The notes under the pieces were generated by a model, which was not told the origin of the DNA, did no database searches, and worked only from the letters and a program-made list of their open reading frames with translations. A DNA stretch of 15,779 bases, taken from NCBI GenBank assembly GCA_030695725.1, contig JAUYPN010000042.1, positions 1 to 15,779 of the forward strand. Direction: 5' to 3'. The DNA is from Candidatus Omnitrophota bacterium. Lineage in GTDB: Bacteria > Omnitrophota > Gorgyraeia > 2-01-FULL-45-10. The position numbers and the translations under genes were made by a program. Position 1 is the stretch's first letter. Each line of letters opens with the position of its first letter. Below, in pieces: positions 1-6,687 of the stretch.

Positions 1-1022
1 TTATGCAATGATACCAGTCTCAATCCCAGGATCTCCTCCGTATTGAAGAGATGCCTTATATATGCCCTGGTATGGAGTCTGCACGCCATGCATTCGCAGT
101 CCTTATCTATAGGGCTGAAGTCCTCTTTATATTTTGCATTACGAAGCTGAAGCTCGCCGTTCCAGGTGAAGGCCTGTCCGTTCCTGCCGTTTCTGGTAGG
201 CACGACGCAATCGAACATATCTATGCCGTTGGAGACGGCTTCCAGCATATCCACCGGCGTCCCCATACCCATGAGGTAGCGCGCTTTGTCTTCCGGCAAG
301 AGAGACGCGGTATATGAAGATATTTCGTGGATCAAGTCCTGCGGTTCGCCTACGCTTACCCCGCCTATGGCGTATCCATCGAATCCTATCGAAAGAAGCT
401 CATCGACCGCTTTCTTGCGTAGATCCAAATAAGTGCTTCCCTGCGCTATGCCAAACAATAACCGCTTTTCTTGACCCATGACCCATGACCCATGACCCAT
501 ATAATATTCTTTCGATCTCTTTGCCCATTTCGTCGTCAAAGCTAAAGACTGCTCGACGTAATCACGCGCAGCCGGATAATGTACACATTCATCGAACGTC
601 ATCATTATGTCGCTGCCCAGGACCTCCTGTATCTCGATTGCATTTTCCGGAGTAATAAAGTGCCTTGAGCCGTCTATGTGAGAAGAGAACTCCGCTCCCT
701 CCTCACTGAGAGAGCGCAGTTTCGCGAGTGAAAATACCTGATAACCGCCCGAGTCGGTAAGTATAGGTCCCTGCCAACCCATAAACTTATGCAGGCCGCC
801 CGCCTTTTTTATTATACCGAGTCCGGGCCTTAAGTTCAGGTGATACGCATTGCCGAGTATTATTTCGGCGCCGCACTCCAGGAGCTCATCGTTCGATATG
901 GCCTTCACTGTACCTTGAGTGCCCACCGGCATAAAAACAGGCGTGTTCACCTTCCCGTGCGCCGTCTCAAGCACTCCGAGTCTTGCTTTCGAACTCTTGT
1001 CTTTATGTATTAGTCTGAACAT
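1..1022 (-). CDS. tgt: tRNA-guanine transglycosylase, 3' end cut by window edge
   Basis: Bacterial Tgt swaps guanine 34 of GUN-anticodon tRNAs for preQ1, the first tRNA-bound step of queuosine synthesis. I translated the minus strand from the ATG at 1022: 340 codons are open and the frame runs off the window without a stop. Visible family marks are the substrate-pocket segment LTDSGGYQVFSL (general acid/base Asp90), FDCVVPTRNGRN (nucleophile Asp271), the zinc ligands CxCxxC (Cys309, 311, 314) and the fourth ligand His340 in SLHN, which is the last full codon. About 30-40 residues are missing compared with usual family lengths. The start lies 4 nt after the queA stop and has no clear Shine-Dalgarno, so coupling to queA is likely. 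Residues 175-183 (MGHGSWVMG) come from a 7-bp tandem repeat in a variable loop just before the conserved FGIxQG motif. The function call is secure. Confidence 0.97.
   Translation of the reverse strand, partial: MFRLIHKDKSSKARLGVLETAHGKVNTPVFMPVGTQGTVKAISNDELLECGAEIILGNAYHLNLRPGLGIIKKAGGLHKFMGWQGPILTDSGGYQVFSLAKLRSLSEEGAEFSSHIDGSRHFITPENAIEIQEVLGSDIMMTFDECVHYPAARDYVEQSLALTTKWAKRSKEYYMGHGSWVMGQEKRLLFGIAQGSTYLDLRKKAVDELLSIGFDGYAIGGVSVGEPQDLIHEISSYTASLLPEDKARYLMGMGTPVDMLEAVSNGIDMFDCVVPTRNGRNGQAFTWNGELQLRNAKYKEDFSPIDKDCECMACRLHTRAYIRHLFNTEEILGLRLVSLH
473..500 (-). repeat. 4 x 7-bp tandem repeat inside tgt
   Basis: Four perfect head-to-tail copies of GACCCAT (plus strand; ATGGGTC on the coding strand) lie inside tgt, with CTT directly before the first copy on the plus strand. 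The array is 28 bp, so successive copies are read in shifting frames and give the peptide MGHGSWVMG. It falls between the conserved helix WAKRSKE and the FGIAQGS motif, where family members vary. A closely related array sits in queA at 1444-1471. Confidence 0.9.
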
Positions 1023-1026
1023 ATTT

Positions 1027-2025
1027 TCACAATATCAGCATAGCATCGCCGTAGCTGAAGAACCTGTAACGCTCTTTGATCGCCTCTTTATACGCCTCGA
1101 ATATAAAATCTTTACCCGCGAGTGCACAAACCAATAACATCAGCGTCGACTTAGGAAGATGAAAATTAGTAATGAGACGATCGACTACCCTGAACTCAAA
1201 GCCCGGATAGATAAAAAGATCATTACCCCCTTCCGCCCTGTCTTCTTTAGCCCAATATTCGAGGCTTCTCGCGGATGTCGTGCCGACAGCAAAAACTTTT
1301 CCTCCGCTCTTCTTTACACTCTTGACCGCATCTATAGTGTCCGGCGGAATATTAAAATACTCTTTATGCATCCTATGCGGCTCCACATCATCGGTCTTTA
1401 TCGGCGCGAACGTCCCGTAATTCGTATGCAGCGTCACAAACTTGACCCTTGACCCTTGATCCTTGACCCTTTCTAATAGTTCATGCGTGAAATGCAGCCC
1501 TGCCGTGGGGCTAGCCGTAGCGCCTTCTTTCGCGGCATATATGGTCTGATACGAGATCCTGTCGTCCGGTTCATCAGGCCTGTCGATATATGGAGGCAGC
1601 GGCACGTGGCCTGATTCGAGTATCTCGTCAATGGGCCGGTTGAACTTAACGAATCTTCCGACTTCTCCTCTACCCAGCACTTCGGCCTCGGCGCCGGATT
1701 CCAGAGCTATCTTCTCGCCTTCCCTGGGCCTCCCCGAAGGCCTGATCAGGGCTTCACACGTCGGATTCTTTTTTTCCAGCAGGAATAACTCAACCTTACC
1801 GCCCGTCTTGCGCTTGCCGAACAGCCGCGCCGTTATCACTTTTGTATCATTAAGAACTAAAAGGTCGCCTTTATTGAAATAGCCGGTGATCTCCTCGAAA
1901 GTTTTATGGGTTATCGATCGCTTTTCCCGATCGAGCACCATAAGCCGGCACTTTTGGCGCTCTTTTAATGGATATTTTGCGATCAATTCCTTCGGCAGGA
2001 TGTAATCAAATTCGGACAATTTCAT
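1027..2025 (-). CDS. queA: S-adenosylmethionine:tRNA ribosyltransferase-isomerase
   Basis: QueA transfers and rearranges the ribosyl group of S-adenosylmethionine onto preQ1 at tRNA position 34, giving epoxyqueuosine. It acts after Tgt and before QueH. The 332-residue product is close to the usual family length and spans the whole family: KLSEFDYILPKELIA at the N-terminus, LVLNDTKVITARL near residue 60, GHVPLPPYI near 140, YAAKEGATASPTAGLHFT near 163-180, FVTLHTNYGTFAPI near 196-209, and the C-terminal LITNFHLPKSTLMLLV. It follows the spoIID-like gene by 48 nt and precedes tgt by 4 nt. I see no strong Shine-Dalgarno before the ATG. Residues 186-194 (RVKDQGSRV) are encoded by a 7-bp tandem repeat, but the segment keeps the normal family length, so the enzyme should be intact. 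Confidence 0.97.
   Translation of the reverse strand: MKLSEFDYILPKELIAKYPLKERQKCRLMVLDREKRSITHKTFEEITGYFNKGDLLVLNDTKVITARLFGKRKTGGKVELFLLEKKNPTCEALIRPSGRPREGEKIALESGAEAEVLGRGEVGRFVKFNRPIDEILESGHVPLPPYIDRPDEPDDRISYQTIYAAKEGATASPTAGLHFTHELLERVKDQGSRVKFVTLHTNYGTFAPIKTDDVEPHRMHKEYFNIPPDTIDAVKSVKKSGGKVFAVGTTSARSLEYWAKEDRAEGGNDLFIYPGFEFRVVDRLITNFHLPKSTLMLLVCALAGKDFIFEAYKEAIKERYRFFSYGDAMLIL
1444..1471 (-). repeat. 4 x 7-bp tandem repeat inside queA
   Basis: Copies read GACCCTT, GACCCTT, GATCCTT, GACCCTT on the plus strand, with CTT immediately before the first, as at the tgt array. The array encodes most of RVKDQGSRV between HELLE and the conserved FVTLH strand. It differs from the tgt unit (GACCCAT) by one base per copy. 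Confidence 0.88.
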
Positions 2026-2073
2026 AACTGTTTAAATTGATTTATGGCGGAACTTGCGAGTCATTGAAAGAAT

Positions 2074-3243
2074 CTACAACTTATCAGCGATCTTGTCGAT
2101 CGTCGTAACTTTGGCTCCGGGATAATAGATCTTCAATATCTCTTCTGCGTTCCTGCCATGCCCGGCCATGCCGTTGGCGCCCCACTGGCACATTCCGACG
2201 CCGTGCCCCCAGCCTATGCCGCTTAATACCAGCTTATCATTATTTACCGACGGCTCAAAATTGGCGCTGCGCACGTCATTGGGGCCCATCATCCTGCGGA
2301 AATCTTTTCCGGTAAGCACGCAGGAGACGTCCGAATCATCCCTGATCTCTATCTTATCTACTCTTCCGGACTTGTTTCTCGCCATGGCGGTAACAGACTT
2401 AATCTTTCCTATCTTGTAACCGTTATCGCTCAATTTCTTTTCGATCTCCGAAAGCGGGATGTTTTTCGTCCATTTATAATGGGGTGACTCCTTACAAAAA
2501 CCGCATTCCGATCCCTTAAGAGGCTCTATATCTATGTTCCAGAGATTGGCGGCGTCTTCTGTTCTACCGCCGCATGTGGCGTGGTAGTACGTCGGGAATA
2601 TGCCGCTTTTGAAGATGAGGATCTTTCCGAGCGTCAGCTTCACCGCTCTAGTGGTGGACCACCTCTCCGACGTGGCTCCGCTATAGACCTGGGAATATAT
2701 ATCGTTAGTCATATCGTAATCCTGCAGCTTATTCTGCCGTGCCTGGTATAAGGCGAACGTCCGCGCGGCTATACCTTGAGCTTTTATAGCCTCTATGGGC
2801 CAGCGATGCGACACTTCATTATACAGTACGCCGTAAAGATATTCTTCCAGAGTGATCCTGTTGATCACCGCCAGTTTCATGTTATCTTTTTTTATAATAT
2901 CCACTATACCTCTGAACGATCTTCCGTCGAGATATATCAGGGCCCCCTCCGGTACCGTAATTCGTATCTTTGAAAATTTCAGCTTCCTTGCTCCGAACAT
3001 TATACCCTGTTCGCTCGCTCTGACTTTGGTATGAAGGATATATCCTCCCGTCAAAAGCTTTTCTGAAGGCATGGAATATATCCTGTATGTCCCCTTTACG
3101 GCCAGGGACATGGAATCCCTGTTGTCGAGTACCAGCACCCGCATGACCGGGTTATTTTCTTTTTCCGCTGCGCTCGACGCATGCACCGGCGCAAATGACA
3201 GCGCCAGCACAAGCGAAAGCAATACAGATGTCTTCTTCATCAT
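2074..3243 (-). CDS. SpoIID/LytB-domain exported protein, likely peptidoglycan lytic transglycosylase
   Basis: The SpoIID family includes lytic transglycosylases acting on peptidoglycan strands stripped of stem peptides. The 389-residue product starts with a Sec signal peptide (MMKKTSVLLSLVLALSFAPVHA, cleavage near residue 22-26). The SpoIID core follows: LEEYLYGVLYNEVSHRWPIEAIKAQGIAARTFAL, a YDMTNDIYSQVYSG stretch, YYHATCGGRTEDAANLW, a CxxC pair (CGFC) that may bind metal together with the CGG cysteine, and the C-terminal hallmark GWGHGVGMCQWGANGMA. The start codon shares one base with the queH stop (TAATG), and a second ATG follows at once, so either could be used. It lies between two queuosine genes. 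No spore genes are visible, so the role is more likely cell-wall remodelling during growth or division. The family call is firm; the substrate is inferred. Confidence 0.92.
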   Translation of the reverse strand: MMKKTSVLLSLVLALSFAPVHASSAAEKENNPVMRVLVLDNRDSMSLAVKGTYRIYSMPSEKLLTGGYILHTKVRASEQGIMFGARKLKFSKIRITVPEGALIYLDGRSFRGIVDIIKKDNMKLAVINRITLEEYLYGVLYNEVSHRWPIEAIKAQGIAARTFALYQARQNKLQDYDMTNDIYSQVYSGATSERWSTTRAVKLTLGKILIFKSGIFPTYYHATCGGRTEDAANLWNIDIEPLKGSECGFCKESPHYKWTKNIPLSEIEKKLSDNGYKIGKIKSVTAMARNKSGRVDKIEIRDDSDVSCVLTGKDFRRMMGPNDVRSANFEPSVNNDKLVLSGIGWGHGVGMCQWGANGMAGHGRNAEEILKIYYPGAKVTTIDKIADKL

Positions 3244-3794
3244 TACAGCTTAAAGCCTTTTCCTTTCTTTTCCATCTTCTCTTTTTCGGAGAAAAGGCAT
3301 CCGCAATAATTCTGTCTGTATATTCCCTTCTCCTGGGCCGCACTTTGAGCTCTCTTGAACCCGGTCCTGAAATCATCGTAATAAAATTTTATTTCGGCGC
3401 TTTTGGCTATATCGTCGCATATGCTCTTAAGCACCTCGTGGTCCTGATACGGACTGCCGAGCAACGTCGTGGTGAACGCGTCGAAACCGTTCTCTTTGGC
3501 AAACCTGACGCACTTCCTCATCCGTATCCACCAGCAGACCGGACATCTGTTGACCATATCCTCATTGTACGCAGCGTGCTGGAAATAGTCCTCCAGGTTA
3601 TAGTCGGAATATATGACGTTGAGCTTGACCGATTTGGAATAATTCTCTACGGCGTTTTTCCTCTTCAGGTATTCCGGATAAGGATGGATATTCGGGTTAT
3701 AAAAAAACCCCGCTATAACGTGTTTATCTTTGCGCAGTTTCTCGATCGGATAGATCGAGCACGGCGCGCAGCAGATGTGAAGTAGAATGTTCAT
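3243..3794 (-). CDS. queH: Epoxyqueuosine reductase, QueH type
   Basis: QueH (formerly DUF208) reduces epoxyqueuosine in tRNA to queuosine, the last step of the pathway. It is unrelated to the cobalamin-dependent QueG. The 183-residue product has the expected iron-sulfur cysteines: ICCAPC near the N-terminus (Cys8, 9, 12), CPVCWWIRMRKC (Cys84, 87, 95) and YRQNYCGC near the C-terminus (Cys164, 166). Conserved GFFYNPNIHPYPEYLKR and TTTLLGSPYQDHE segments are also present. It starts 19 nt after ruvB, with no strong Shine-Dalgarno, and its stop overlaps the spoIID-like start by one base. With queA and tgt downstream, the window holds the later queuosine steps in one transcript. No preQ1 synthesis genes (queC, D, E, F) are seen here. 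Confidence 0.95.
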   Translation of the reverse strand: MNILLHICCAPCSIYPIEKLRKDKHVIAGFFYNPNIHPYPEYLKRKNAVENYSKSVKLNVIYSDYNLEDYFQHAAYNEDMVNRCPVCWWIRMRKCVRFAKENGFDAFTTTLLGSPYQDHEVLKSICDDIAKSAEIKFYYDDFRTGFKRAQSAAQEKGIYRQNYCGCLFSEKEKMEKKGKGFKL

Positions 3795-3813
3795 TTATAG
3801 CTTACAGCTAATG

Positions 3814-4860
3814 TTAGAAAAGTTCCTTTTGTGATTCTTTGGCTTTTGAAAGCCCCATGTGTTCGTACGCGAGTTTTGTGAGTTCTCTGCCGCGGGGGGT
3901 GCGTTTCAGAAAGCCTATCTTAAGCAGGAACGGCTCCACTATATCGACTATAGTGTCGGCCTCTTCATTCAGCGAAGCCGCTATAGATTCTATACCCGCA
4001 GGCCCGCCGCCGAAAGATTCGTGCATGATCTTTATGACCTTCCTGTCGACATTGTCCAGCCCCATCCTGTCTATGTTATGGCTCTTCAGCGCCTCATGGG
4101 CAGCCTCGGCGGTGATCCTGCCGTCACGCTTCACCTGCGCCCAGTCCCTCACGCGGCGAAGCAGCCTGTTAGCCACCCTCGGTGATCCCCTTGAGCGCCG
4201 CGCTATCTCTTGGGCGGCTTCTTTTTCTACGGGTATATCGAGGATCGAGCCGGAGCGCATGACCACCTTGACAAGATCCGCCGTATCGTAAAAATCGAGA
4301 TGATGGAATATCCCGAACCGCGACCTCAACGGGGCCGTGAGTAGCCCTGAGCGCGTCGTCGCGCCTATCATGGTAAAGTGTTTCAGTTTGAACTTATAGG
4401 TCCTCGCGTAAGCTCCTTTATCCATTACCACATCGATTTCAAAATTCTCCATCGCCGGATAGATGTACTCTTCCACCGTCTTCGAAAGGCGGTGTATCTC
4501 GTCTATGAAGAGTATGTCGCCTTCTTCCAGGTTGGTAAGGACGCCCACCAGGTCTCCCGCTCTCTGGATCGCCGGGCCGCTCGTCGAGGTTATCTTGGTC
4601 CTCATCTCATGCGCTATGATATGCGCCAATGAAGTCTTACCAAGCCCTGGAGGGCCGGAAAGCAGCACGTGCTCCAAAGGCTCTCTTCTTTTTTTTGCCG
4701 CCGCAAGCGTTACCTTGAGATTCTCTACGACATCGTTCTGTCCGATAAATTCACTCAAGCTTCCGGGCCTTAGAGAGAGGATCAGTATCTGGTCTTCGTC
4801 CGATTCCTGATTCGTTAACAGCCTCTCCCTGCCTTCGGGCAATATCTTATCTTTTGTCAT
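3814..4860 (-). CDS. ruvB: Holliday junction branch migration ATPase RuvB
   Basis: RuvB is the hexameric AAA+ motor that pulls DNA through the RuvA-bound Holliday junction. The 348-residue product carries LRPGSLSEFIGQ near residue 30, Walker A GPPGLGKTS (69-77), Walker B FIDEIHRLS (119-126), sensor 1 GATTRSG (167-173), a LRSRFG segment (179-184) typical of the AAA+ interface, and a C-terminal winged-helix region with DRKVIKIMHESFGGGPAGIESIAA and RTPRGRELT. The ATG overlaps the ruvA stop by 4 nt (ATGA). It is complete and ordinary in length. Confidence 0.98.
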   Translation of the reverse strand: MTKDKILPEGRERLLTNQESDEDQILILSLRPGSLSEFIGQNDVVENLKVTLAAAKKRREPLEHVLLSGPPGLGKTSLAHIIAHEMRTKITSTSGPAIQRAGDLVGVLTNLEEGDILFIDEIHRLSKTVEEYIYPAMENFEIDVVMDKGAYARTYKFKLKHFTMIGATTRSGLLTAPLRSRFGIFHHLDFYDTADLVKVVMRSGSILDIPVEKEAAQEIARRSRGSPRVANRLLRRVRDWAQVKRDGRITAEAAHEALKSHNIDRMGLDNVDRKVIKIMHESFGGGPAGIESIAASLNEEADTIVDIVEPFLLKIGFLKRTPRGRELTKLAYEHMGLSKAKESQKELF

Positions 4861-5480
4861 TTTTTCGATCCTTTATACACTTCATTCAAGATCTCTTCGC
4901 ATGACGAAACTTTCGGATTGCGCCGCATCGCCTTCTCTATCATGTCTCCGGCTTCATTCTTCTTGTACTGCAGCTGGACAAGCACATTGAGCGCATCCTC
5001 CTTGATATTCTCTGATGCTTCGGGCAGGTTTCGCGATACTCTGTCTTTCATAAGACAGAACTTTCCGACCTTCCCCTGTAATTTAGCCACTATCTCCCTG
5101 GCCTTCTGCTCGCCTATGCCGGGCAATGTCTTCAAAAGCGCCATATCGCCCTTATCAATGGCTTCTGCTATGACCGGGAACGAAAGGCTCAGCGCCCTGC
5201 ACGCGGCTTTCGGCCCTACGCCCGAAACGGTTATGAACTGTTCGAAAAAATCTCTCTCTATGTCATTCAGGAACCCCACCAGGACGGGTATGGCTTTGGA
5301 CTGGTCCATCTGATAGTAATGATAGACCTTGAGGCTTATGGCCGCGCCGTCGCCGCCTGCCGTATCAAGATTCTTCATCACGGCGGGCGGTATCATCACC
5401 TCGTAGCACATGCCGTTGACATCGAGTATGACGCTGGAGTCTTTCTTCTGTTTTAATTTGCCGTTGATTTCCGAGATCAT
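4857..5480 (-). CDS. ruvA: Holliday junction DNA-binding protein RuvA
   Basis: RuvA tetramers hold the Holliday junction open and dock RuvB. The 207-residue product shows the N-terminal OB-fold (MISEINGKLKQKK, then VILDVNGMCYEVMIPP), two helix-hairpin-helix DNA-binding motifs around VSGVGPKAA (85-93) and LPGIGEQKA (119-127), and a C-terminal helical domain (EDALNVLVQLQYKKNEAGDMIEKA) expected to bind RuvB. The loop corresponding to the E. coli acidic pin reads QMDQSKAIPVL and appears slightly longer and less acidic than in E. coli; this is an observation only. The ATG overlaps the ruvC stop by 4 nt, and the stop overlaps the ruvB start by 4 nt. Confidence 0.96.
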   Translation of the reverse strand: MISEINGKLKQKKDSSVILDVNGMCYEVMIPPAVMKNLDTAGGDGAAISLKVYHYYQMDQSKAIPVLVGFLNDIERDFFEQFITVSGVGPKAACRALSLSFPVIAEAIDKGDMALLKTLPGIGEQKAREIVAKLQGKVGKFCLMKDRVSRNLPEASENIKEDALNVLVQLQYKKNEAGDMIEKAMRRNPKVSSCEEILNEVYKGSKK

Positions 5481-5950
5481 CTTGTCCTCTCCATGTAACA
5501 GTAACTTATCGCTATGGCGAGAGCGTCGCTCACGTCCAGCGGCTCGGGCGGATCTTTTAATTTCAAAATGTTCTGGACCATTCTCTGAACCTGCTGTTTT
5601 GACGCGTGACCGTTGCCCGTTATAGTCTTTTTTATCTTTGTGGAGGGATAATTTACCAGCCGGATCTCGTTTATCCCGCTAGCCAGACATACGGCCGCGC
5701 GCGCGTGTCCCATAAGTATCGCCGTGGTCGGATGTCTGTAATGGGAATATATCTTTTCCAGAACCAATACGCCCGGCTCGTGTTCTTTTATAATCTCGGT
5801 AAGGGAGTCGAATATCTTCCTGAGCCTTGATTGTATCGGTGTGTTGGGTCGCGTCTTTATTGTGCCGGCCTCGATAAGCTTAAAAGTCCTGTCCTCTATG
5901 ATGCCGTAACCGGTCGTCTCCAGGCCGGGATCGATGCCGAGTATTCGCAT
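5477..5950 (-). CDS. ruvC: Crossover junction endodeoxyribonuclease RuvC
   Basis: RuvC is the RNase H-fold nuclease that cuts Holliday junctions symmetrically. The 157-residue product has the acidic catalytic residues in order: Asp7 in ILGIDPG, Glu65 in LVLEKIY, and Asp139/Asp142 in LDVSDALAIA. Family segments TGYG, QSRLRKIF, MGHARAAV and GNGHASKQQVQRMV are also present. The ATG shares one base with the yebC stop (TAATG), and the stop overlaps the ruvA start by 4 nt, so ruvC, ruvA and ruvB are translationally linked and probably made in fixed proportion. Confidence 0.97.
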   Translation of the reverse strand: MRILGIDPGLETTGYGIIEDRTFKLIEAGTIKTRPNTPIQSRLRKIFDSLTEIIKEHEPGVLVLEKIYSHYRHPTTAILMGHARAAVCLASGINEIRLVNYPSTKIKKTITGNGHASKQQVQRMVQNILKLKDPPEPLDVSDALAIAISYCYMERTR

Positions 5951-6687
5951 TATTCTTTTATGAGGTCATCCGGTATGTCAAAATTTGCGTACACATGCTG
6001 GACGTCCTCATGCTCCTCTATGGCGTCCACCAAATCCAATATCTTCTTCGCGTCGGGTCCCTCCACCCTAACCGTATTCTTAGGCAAAAGAGTTATTTCC
6101 GCGTCTTCCGTCTTAATTTTCGCGTCATCTATGGCCTTCTTGACCTTAAAGAAATCCTGCGGACTCGTCTTTATGGCGTAATTCTCATCCTCTACTATCA
6201 TATCTTCCGCACCCGCCTCCAGGGCCACGCCCATCAGCTTGTCTTCTTCCGCGCTTGCCTTGCTCACGACTATATAGCCTTTCTTCTCGAACATCCATGC
6301 CACCGATCCGGCGCCGGCCATGTTGCCGCCTTTTTTTGTAAATATCGTCCTGACCTCGGCCGTCGTCCTGTTCTTGTTATCCGATACGCCTTCCACGTAA
6401 ATGGCTACTCCGCCCGGGCCGTAACCCTCGAGCGTTATATCCTCGTATGTCACACCTTCAAGCTGGCCCGTGCCTTTCTTTATCGCTCGGTCAATGTTGT
6501 CCGACGGCATGCTCGACTCTTTTGCCCTCTCTATGGCGACCCTTAATCTCGGATTGGTATCGGGGTTCCCGCCGCCTCTTGCGGCCACCGATATTTCCTT
6601 TATAAGCTTCGTGAAGAGACTGCCCCTCTTGGCATCCGTAGCCGCTTTCTTATGTTTTATCGTTGCCCATTTTGAATGACCGCTCAT
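5950..6687 (-). CDS. yebC: YebC/PmpR family protein (TACO1-like)
   Basis: YebC-family proteins have been described as DNA-binding regulators (PmpR, YebC) and, more recently, as ribosome-associated factors helping translation of difficult stretches such as polyproline; the mitochondrial homologue is TACO1. The 245-residue product has the signature start MSGHSKWATIKHKKAATDAKRG, then FTKLIKEISVAARGGG, NPRLRVAIERAK, MPSDNIDRAIKKGTG, YEGYGPGGVAIYVE-like (here LEGYGPGGVAIYVE) and a C-terminal EEHEDVQHVYANFDIP. A GGAGG Shine-Dalgarno lies just upstream within the end of the EF-G paralogue, and the start shares one base with its stop. Position directly upstream of ruvC is a common bacterial arrangement. 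Next to a translation GTPase the translational role seems the better guess here. Confidence 0.95.
   Translation of the reverse strand: MSGHSKWATIKHKKAATDAKRGSLFTKLIKEISVAARGGGNPDTNPRLRVAIERAKESSMPSDNIDRAIKKGTGQLEGVTYEDITLEGYGPGGVAIYVEGVSDNKNRTTAEVRTIFTKKGGNMAGAGSVAWMFEKKGYIVVSKASAEEDKLMGVALEAGAEDMIVEDENYAIKTSPQDFFKVKKAIDDAKIKTEDAEITLLPKNTVRVEGPDAKKILDLVDAIEEHEDVQHVYANFDIPDDLIKE

Noticed and set aside
470..500. Short-spaced repeats considered as a CRISPR remnant
   Set aside because: The units are 7 bp, contiguous and without spacers, and lie in the tgt reading frame.
3195..3785. Plus-strand open frame of 196 codons
   Set aside because: It is antisense to queH and the start of the spoIID-like gene, with no RBS or recognisable domain.
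3795..3813. Small palindrome TAGCTTACAGCTA between ruvB and queH, considered as an operator or preQ1-type leader
   Set aside because: The gap is only 19 nt, too short for a riboswitch, and the arms pair over four bases only.
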